From an uncultured Clostridia bacterium (GTDB lineage Bacteria > Bacillota > Clostridia > Christensenellales > UBA1242): a stretch of 10,898 bases of DNA. Position 1 is the stretch's first letter. Each line of letters begins with the position of its first letter. The notes beneath the pieces were generated by a model. That model ran no database searches and had not been told where the DNA came from. It saw nothing but the letters and a program-made list of their open reading frames with translations. Shown one piece after another: positions 5,986 to 10,898 of the stretch. The stretch lies in NCBI GenBank assembly GCA_947626155.1, contig CANQRC010000032.1, forward strand, positions 1-10,898, in the 5' to 3' direction. The translations under genes and the position numbers were made by a program.

Positions 5986-8900
5986 TTATTCGCCGACAAC
6001 TTCTTCGTCTTTCTCAACCTTAACAGGAACAACTGTGCGGTATTTCTTCAAGCCAGAGCCGGCAGGAATAAGTTTTCCAATGATAACGTTTTCTTTAATT
6101 CCAATAAGGTTATCAACCTTTCCTTTAAGCGCAGCATCTGTAAGCACTCTTGAAGTTTCCTGGAAGGATGAAGCCGAAAGGAAGGACTCGGTTGAAAGTG
6201 AAGCTTTGGTGATTCCAAGCAAGATTCTTCTTGCAATTGCTGGTTTTCCGCCCTTGGCAAGAACTCTTTCATTTTCCTCTTCGCATTTTGAAATGTCAAC
6301 AATTTCGCCAGAAAGAAGATTTGTGTCTCCGCTGTCTTCAATCTTAACTTTTTTGAGCATTTGTCTGATGATAATTTCAATGTGTTTGTCGTTAACGCTA
6401 ACGTTTTGCCCACGGTAAACAGCAATAACTTCGCTGAGAAGATATTGTTGCAAGCCCTTCAACCCCTTCGTAACCAAGAGGTCGCTTGGGTTGATTGAGC
6501 CGGCGGTAAGCTGAGTTCCTGGCTCAACGTTGTCGCCGTTCTTAACCTTCAAAACGGCAGGTTTTCTTACTTCATAATCAATGTCGCCCTCGCCTGTGAC
6601 AACTGTGATATAGTAATTTTTGGCGTCTTCTTTAAGTTTGATTTTCCCGGAAACCTCACTCAAAACGCATTCACCTTTAGGTCTTCTTGCCTCAAAAATT
6701 TCTTCAACACGAGGCAAACCTTGTGTGATGTCCGCAGCAACTGCCGCACCGCCCGAGTGGAAGGTTCTAAGCGTAAGCTGAGTTCCTGGTTCACCAATTG
6801 ACTGAGCGGCAATAATTCCCACCGCCTCGCCAAGGGTAACCATATCTTTTCCAGCCAAGTTTCTTCCGTAGCATTTTGCGCACACGCCGTGTTTGCAGCG
6901 GCAAGTGATAAGTGAGCGAATTTGAACTTCTTTAATTCCTGCTTTTTCAATTCTGTCTGCCTGCTCTTTGGAAATCATGGTGTTTGCAGGAACAATGACT
7001 TCTTTAGTCTTAGGGTCTACAATGTCCTCAACCGCAACACGCCCATAGATGCGTTCTTTAAGCGTTTCCATAACAAAGCCGTCAACCACAAGGTCGCTGA
7101 CCGTTACGCCCTTAACCTTTTCACCGGCATCAGCAAAGCAGTCCTCAGTTGTGACAACCACGTCTTGTGCAATATCAACAAGACGACGGGTCAGGTAACC
7201 AGAGTCAGCCGTCTTCAAAGCGGTGTCGGACAAACCTTTACGCGAACCACGAGAGTTGATGAAGTATTCAATTGGACTAAGTCCAGATTTGAACGAAGAC
7301 TTAATAGGAGTGTCATTCTTTTGACCGGAAGCCGTGGCTTTAATTCCAATAAGTCCGCAGTCAGAGTTAAGCTGAGTTTTATCACCACGCGCACCTGATG
7401 AAACCATGAGGCTGAATGGATTGAATGTGTCCATGTCTTCCAAAATGTGGTTTGAAACTTTTGTAACAGCGTCGTTCCAAACATTGATGTTCTCGTTGAC
7501 TTTTTCCTCTTGTGTGATAAGTCCGCGGCGAAGCATCTTTTCGTTTTCAAGAACTTTTGCCTCAGCGTCTTTCAAGATTTCTGCTTTTTCGGCAGGCTCT
7601 TGAATGTCATACATATTAACAGAAATTGAAGCCAAAGTTGAATATTTATAACCTGTTTCTTTCAGCCTATCAACAAGTTTAGAGCATTCGGTTGTTCCAA
7701 ATTTGTCATAGCAGTCAGCCACAATTTTCTTCAAGTCGCCTTTCTTGACAGGTCTGTTGATTTCAAGTTCGCAGATGTTGTCTGGATTTGTTCTGTCAAC
7801 ATAGCCAAGGTTTTGTGGGATAATGTTGTTAAACAAAATTCTTCCAACAGACGTCTTAACACGCTTTGTGTAAGTCTTTCCGTCAACCTCTTTTGAAAGT
7901 CTAACGGTGATTTCGGCTTGCAGGTCAAGATTTTTTGTTTGATAAGCGTAAATAACTTCATTTTTAGAAGTGAAAATTCCGCCCTCGCCCTTAGCGCCTG
8001 GCTTGATAAGTGTAAGATAATAGCAGCCAAGCACAACGTCCTGTGCAGGAGTTACAATTGGCTCACCATCAGAAAGTTTTAAGATATTGTTTGAAGCAAG
8101 CATCAAAGTTCTTGCCTCAGCCCTTGCATCAATTGAAAGAGGCACGTGAACAGGCATTTGGTCACCATCAAAGTCGGCGTTGAAAGCGGCGCAGACTGAT
8201 GGGTGAAGTTTAATGGCCTTGCCCTCAACAAGAACAGGTTCAAACGCCTGAACAGAGAGCCTGTGAAGAGTTGGCGCACGGTTCAAAAGCACAGGATGGT
8301 CTTTTATGACATCCGCCAAAACATCCCAAACAATTGGTTTTTCTCTTTCAATCATGCGCTTTGCGCTTTTGATATTGTTTGATTGATTCATATCAATAAG
8401 GCGGTTGATTATGAAAGGTTTGAAAAGTTCAAGAGCCATCTCTTTTGGCAGGCCGCATTGATACATTTTAAGTTCTGGGCCAACGACAATAACCGAACGG
8501 CCGGAATAGTCAACACGCTTACCCAAAAGGTTTTGTCTGAAACGCCCCTGCTTTCCGCCCAGCATAGCCGTGAGCGACTTCAAGTCTCTTTGTTTAGAGC
8601 CTTGAACAGGTTTTCCGCGTTTGCCATTGTCAATAAGGTTGTCAACAGCCTCTTGAAGCATTCTCTTTTCGTTTCTGATGATGACATCAGGAGCGCCAAG
8701 TTCCATAAGTTTCTTCAAGCGGTTGTTTCTGTTGATAACACGTCTATACAAATCATTGAGGTCAGAAGTAGCATATCTTCCGCCATCCAATGGCACCATA
8801 GGACGAAGGTCTGGCGGAATAACAGGCAGGCAATCAAGCACCATCCAAGTTGGCTTGTTTCCGCTTTTTCTAAAACTCTCAACAACATCAAGTTTCTTTG

Positions 8901-9522
8901 CTGCCTTAATCTTTCTTTGGCCTTTGGAAGAGCGAATTTCCTCTTTTAAAGCGGCGCTTTCCTTGTCAAGGTCAACATGAGAAAGAAGAGTTTTTATTGC
9001 CTCAGCGCCCATTCCGGCGTCAAAACTGCCATAGCCATATTTCTCAATTGCATCACGATATTCTTTGTCATTCAAAATTTGACGATATTCAAGGTCGGTG
9101 TTCTTTGGGTCAGTTACAATGTAATTGATATAATAAACAACTTGTTCCAAAGATTTTGGAGTAAGGTCCAAAAGAATGCCTATTCTTGATGGAACAGAGC
9201 GGAAATACCAAATGTGAGTGCAAGGAGCGGCAAGTTCAATATGCCCCATTCTTTCGCGGCGGACCTTTGCCCTTGTAACCTCAACGCCGCACTTGTCGCA
9301 GACAACACCGCGATAGCGAATGCGTTTATACTTTCCGCAGTGGCATTCCCAATCCTTTTTAGGTCCAAAAATCTTTTCGCAGAACAAACCGTCCTTTTCA
9401 GGTTTTTGCGTGCGATAGTTTATGGTTTCAGGCTTTGTAACCTCGCCGTGAGACCACTCTCTGATTTTTTCTGGACTTGCAATTCCAATTCTAATTTTTT
9501 CAAAGTTGTTAAGTTCAAACAT
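5986..9522 (-). CDS. rpoC: RNA polymerase beta' subunit
   Basis: This 1178-residue protein is full length for a Clostridia-type beta' and is the larger catalytic-centre subunit of RNA polymerase. The N-terminal zinc site is Cys60, Cys62, Cys75 and Cys78. The lid/rudder region includes GKRVDYSGRSVIVVGPEL, and NADFDGD (448-454) holds the catalytic Mg2+ through Asp450, Asp452 and Asp454. The second zinc site is Cys795, Cys874, Cys881 and Cys884, and the trigger-loop region is around TLRTFHSGG (917-925). The ATG at 9520-9522 has GGGGAG five bases upstream (9528-9533) and gives the usual MFELNNFEKIRIG start; an in-frame ATG six codons earlier lacks these. The region of residues 714-764 is oddly diverged: positions matching E. 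coli Arg738, Arg744, Met747, His777 and Ala779 are Asn, Ile, Lys, Arg and Ser. The reading frame there is open and aligns without gaps, so this is substitution and not a frameshift. rpoB lies upstream after an unusually long gap. Confidence 0.97.
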   Translation of the reverse strand: MFELNNFEKIRIGIASPEKIREWSHGEVTKPETINYRTQKPEKDGLFCEKIFGPKKDWECHCGKYKRIRYRGVVCDKCGVEVTRAKVRRERMGHIELAAPCTHIWYFRSVPSRIGILLDLTPKSLEQVVYYINYIVTDPKNTDLEYRQILNDKEYRDAIEKYGYGSFDAGMGAEAIKTLLSHVDLDKESAALKEEIRSSKGQRKIKAAKKLDVVESFRKSGNKPTWMVLDCLPVIPPDLRPMVPLDGGRYATSDLNDLYRRVINRNNRLKKLMELGAPDVIIRNEKRMLQEAVDNLIDNGKRGKPVQGSKQRDLKSLTAMLGGKQGRFRQNLLGKRVDYSGRSVIVVGPELKMYQCGLPKEMALELFKPFIINRLIDMNQSNNIKSAKRMIEREKPIVWDVLADVIKDHPVLLNRAPTLHRLSVQAFEPVLVEGKAIKLHPSVCAAFNADFDGDQMPVHVPLSIDARAEARTLMLASNNILKLSDGEPIVTPAQDVVLGCYYLTLIKPGAKGEGGIFTSKNEVIYAYQTKNLDLQAEITVRLSKEVDGKTYTKRVKTSVGRILFNNIIPQNLGYVDRTNPDNICELEINRPVKKGDLKKIVADCYDKFGTTECSKLVDRLKETGYKYSTLASISVNMYDIQEPAEKAEILKDAEAKVLENEKMLRRGLITQEEKVNENINVWNDAVTKVSNHILEDMDTFNPFSLMVSSGARGDKTQLNSDCGLIGIKATASGQKNDTPIKSSFKSGLSPIEYFINSRGSRKGLSDTALKTADSGYLTRRLVDIAQDVVVTTEDCFADAGEKVKGVTVSDLVVDGFVMETLKERIYGRVAVEDIVDPKTKEVIVPANTMISKEQADRIEKAGIKEVQIRSLITCRCKHGVCAKCYGRNLAGKDMVTLGEAVGIIAAQSIGEPGTQLTLRTFHSGGAAVAADITQGLPRVEEIFEARRPKGECVLSEVSGKIKLKEDAKNYYITVVTGEGDIDYEVRKPAVLKVKNGDNVEPGTQLTAGSINPSDLLVTKGLKGLQQYLLSEVIAVYRGQNVSVNDKHIEIIIRQMLKKVKIEDSGDTNLLSGEIVDISKCEEENERVLAKGGKPAIARRILLGITKASLSTESFLSASSFQETSRVLTDAALKGKVDNLIGIKENVIIGKLIPAGSGLKKYRTVVPVKVEKDEEVVGE

Positions 9523-9587
9523 ACTTTCTCCCCTTGGCAAATTGCCGTTTATCTCATTTCAATTTGAAAGTTATTTTTCTCTTTATT

Positions 9588-9606
9588 TGTGAGGCTTTCA
9601 CTCACA
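9588..9606. other. Short stem-loop upstream of rpoC
   Basis: TGTGAG (9588-9593) pairs with CTCACA (9601-9606) around a seven-base loop. On the plus strand it is followed by a T-rich run (9610-9622). It resembles a weak terminator for plus-strand transcription, against the rpo genes, or a leader hairpin in the rpoC direction. Confidence 0.4.
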
Positions 9607-9722
9607 CGCTTTTTTATTTTTTCAAAGCCCCGCTTTCACACATGATGTAAGACTTTGCCCTCTCTCAAAAACGAACCACTTCTTTCTCTTCGAAGTTCCC
9701 GCTTTCGCATTCTAAATGCCGT

Positions 9723-9773
9723 TTTCCAATTTTGTATTGCGTAGGGCTTTGCCCGGCAAGCACAAATTGGAAA
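9723..9773. repeat. Extended inverted repeat with nested GC hairpin
   Basis: The outer arms TTTCCAATTTTGT (9723-9735) and ACAAATTGGAAA (9762-9773) pair except for one extra T. Inside, TTGC (9737-9740) pairs with GCAA (9756-9759), and GGGC (9744-9747) pairs with GCCC (9751-9754) around TTT. The result is a nearly continuous 51-base stem-loop in either strand. Its position in the rpoB-rpoC transcript means it would form in the mRNA. Confidence 0.75.
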
Positions 9774-9788
9774 TTCACTTCTACCGCA

Positions 9789-9857
9789 GCAAAATGTCCA
9801 GCGGAATTTTGCAAGGTGATTCACCTGGGCCCCCGAAAGTGCTTGACACTTTTGGGG
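9789..9857. repeat. Cluster of three adjacent stem-loops
   Basis: First, GCAAAAT (9789-9795) pairs with ATTTTGC (9806-9812), extended inside by TCC/GGA. Second, AGGTGA (9814-9819) pairs with TCACCT (9821-9826) across one base. Third, CCCCGAAAGTG (9831-9841) pairs with CACTTTTGGGG (9847-9857), 11 bp with one wobble and a five-base loop. The third is the strongest. None is followed by a long T tract in the rpoC direction, so they do not look like ordinary terminators. Confidence 0.7.
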
Positions 9858-9974
9858 AAAAGGAGCGACCAAACATCAAGGCGCTGCTTCTTGGCACTTC
9901 GTGACAAGAACAAGCAATATGTGCAGGTCGCGACGCGGGCTCGCGGGGAAAACGAATTTTAGCGGTCACGCCCA

Positions 9975-10011
9975 AGATTCTTCACTTCACTGCGTTCCGT
10001 TCAGAATGACA
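9975..10011 (-). repeat. Third copy of the dispersed repeat, inverted
   Basis: On the minus strand it begins TGTCATTCTGAACG and ends GTGAAGAATCT, matching the ends of the copies at 31-58 and 91-130, with its own purine-rich core (37 bases in all). Its orientation is opposite to the copies at the left end, so the block from rpsU to rpoC is bracketed by inverted copies. Confidence 0.8.
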
Positions 10012-10026
10012 GCCGGGCGGGCTGTC
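10008..10026. other. GC-rich stem-loop just after rpoB
   Basis: GACAGCC (10008-10014) pairs with GGCTGTC (10020-10026) around GGGCG. It begins within the edge of the dispersed repeat and lies 33 bases beyond the rpoB stop codon. There is no T tract on the minus strand (the dispersed repeat follows), so termination of rpoB here is not supported. Confidence 0.55.
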
Positions 10027-10058
10027 CGCGTTAAGAAATTCTAGTTGTCCCCGCGCGC

Positions 10059-10898
10059 TCACTCGTCAAAATCCCCAAAGTCATCAAACAGGTTCATATC
10101 ATCCACATTTGATGGCATCTCGGTTTCTTCCTCAATTTCCTTTTGGATTTCGGTCTTTTCGTCGTCAGCCTCGTCAGCAAGCATATCATCAATGTCAAGC
10201 GTAACTTTGTTGAGGTCTCTTTCAACATCACTGTCAAGCCCAACCTTGTCTTGCTCATCTTGTGAGAGTTCTGGAAGTTCAATTTCCTCGTCATTTTCGG
10301 TTAGAATCTTCACATCAAGCGCAAGGGCTTGCAACTCTTTCACCAAAACTTTGAAGGATTCTGGAATTCCAGGCTCTGCAATAGGAAGCCCTTTCACAAT
10401 GCTTTCAAAAGTTTTAACTCTTCCCACGACATCATCTGATTTAACAGTAAGCATTTCTTGAAGAACATGGCTTGCGCCGTAAGCCTCAAGCGCCCACACT
10501 TCCATTTCACCAAATCTCTGACCGCCGAACAAGGCTTTTCCGCCAAGAGGTTGTTGGGTGATAAGTGAGTAAGGTCCAATTGAACGCGCGTGAATTTTGC
10601 TGTCAACCATGTGGTTAAGTTTGAGCATATACTTCATGCCGATTGTGGTTTTGTTTTCAAAAGGCTCACCCGTTCTTCCGTCATAGAGCTGCACTTTTCC
10701 GTCTTCTGGGAAGTTGTTTTCTTTGAGAAGTTGTTGAATTTTCTCAGCATCAGCGCCGTCGAACGAAGGCGTTGCAACCTTCCACCCGAGCGAGCCAGCC
10801 ACAAGTCCCAAGTGAACTTCAAGCACCTGACCCAAATTCATACGCGATGGAACGCCAAGTGGGTTTAGGATGATGTCGAGTGGGCGGCCGTTTGCCAT
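10059..10898 (-). CDS. rpoB: RNA polymerase beta subunit, C-terminal part (cut by window edge)
   Basis: The visible 279 residues are the C-terminal region of beta; the 5' part lies beyond base 10898, so the ATG at the window edge is internal. Conserved blocks include PLDIILNPLGVPSRMN, RTGEPFENKTTIGMKYMLKL, DSKIHARSIGPYSLITQQPL, FGGQRFGEMEVWALEAYGA and LQEMLTVKSDDVVGR, which make up the clamp-proximal region that packs against the beta' N-terminus. The last 81 visible residues (from LTENDEEIEL) form a hydrophilic, strongly acidic tail with 34 Asp/Glu and only 5 Lys/Arg, ending in DDFGDFDE; acidic tails are known in Clostridia beta subunits but vary in length. The rifampicin pocket is outside the window. 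rpoC follows on the same strand after an unusual 536-base gap. Confidence 0.96.
   Translation of the reverse strand: MANGRPLDIILNPLGVPSRMNLGQVLEVHLGLVAGSLGWKVATPSFDGADAEKIQQLLKENNFPEDGKVQLYDGRTGEPFENKTTIGMKYMLKLNHMVDSKIHARSIGPYSLITQQPLGGKALFGGQRFGEMEVWALEAYGASHVLQEMLTVKSDDVVGRVKTFESIVKGLPIAEPGIPESFKVLVKELQALALDVKILTENDEEIELPELSQDEQDKVGLDSDVERDLNKVTLDIDDMLADEADDEKTEIQKEIEEETEMPSNVDDMNLFDDFGDFDE

Larger units (their letters stand above)
9523..10058. other. Long hairpin-rich rpoB-rpoC spacer without a gene
   Basis: The 536 bases between rpoB and rpoC contain no open frame with a ribosome binding site and recognisable product. The half nearest rpoC is AT-rich and ends in the rpoC ribosome binding site. 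Bases 9721-10020 are about 52% GC by hand count (155 of 300), above the visibly AT-richer coding sequence around it, and are packed with stem-loops (9723-9773, 9789-9812, 9814-9826, 9831-9857, 9929-9945, 10008-10026) plus one copy of the dispersed repeat (9975-10011). I found no terminal inverted repeats, target duplication or transposase remnant. The contents suggest accumulated repeat elements or a structured RNA segment; which of these cannot be settled from the sequence. Confidence 0.7.

Noticed and set aside
6035..9189. Several long plus-strand open frames opposite rpoC
   Set aside because: They are shadows of the highly conserved rpoC frame, with no ribosome binding sites or recognisable domains.
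9636..9962. Small open frames in the rpoB-rpoC spacer (about 78 residues on minus, 62-76 on plus)
   Set aside because: They run through hairpin arms on both strands, have no convincing ribosome binding site and match no family I know.
9541..10058. Insertion sequence or MITE between rpoB and rpoC
   Set aside because: No terminal inverted repeats bounding the segment, no target-site duplication and no transposase remnant could be found by eye; described as a hairpin-rich spacer only.
10020..10058. rpoB terminator formed by the GC-rich hairpin at 10008-10026
   Set aside because: No T tract follows on the minus strand; the dispersed repeat comes next, so termination is not supported.

Overview
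The window looks like chromosome from an uncultured, low-to-moderate-GC anaerobic Bacillota (Clostridia-like) bacterium. The basis is the RpoB/RpoC sequence style, the rsmE-mtaB pair, strong GGAGG-type ribosome binding sites, and a compact bacterial non-homologous end-joining (NHEJ) locus. This placement is inference from family resemblance; no rRNA or tRNA gene is visible. No mobile element with a transposase, CRISPR array or prophage gene was found.

Layout, left to right. Bases 1-456 hold no gene. They contain two tandem copies of a short dispersed repeat (11-130), a terminator-like hairpin (131-174), and four tandem ~68-base units (196-456) ending in a perfect 14-bp hairpin that abuts the rpsU stop codon. 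rpsU (ribosomal protein bS21, minus strand, TTG start) and the rsmE-mtaB pair (16S rRNA m3U1498 methyltransferase and tRNA ms2t6A methylthiotransferase, plus strand) diverge from a promoter region at about 640-804. mtaB ends tail to tail with the NHEJ genes, the two stop codons sharing bases in a TTTAAA palindrome.

On the minus strand, in transcription order, are rpoB (3' end only), rpoC, ku, a ligase with an N-terminal 3'-phosphoesterase domain, and a separate LigD-type polymerase/primase. Together the last three supply the usual bacterial NHEJ parts: end binding, end trimming and filling, and sealing. LigD is split, with the polymerase gene overlapping the ligase gene by 23 bases. A hairpin terminator separates rpoC from ku, so NHEJ is probably a distinct transcription unit.

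Three things are unusual. (1) RpoC carries many substitutions in the F-loop and the start of the bridge helix, which are normally close to invariant, although the gene is intact and the metal-binding motif is present. (2) rpoB and rpoC, usually nearly contiguous, are separated by 536 bases that include a GC-richer block packed with hairpins and an inverted copy of the repeat seen at the left end. (3) The spacer between ku and the ligase gene is only about 9% GC. The rest is conventional housekeeping and DNA repair.
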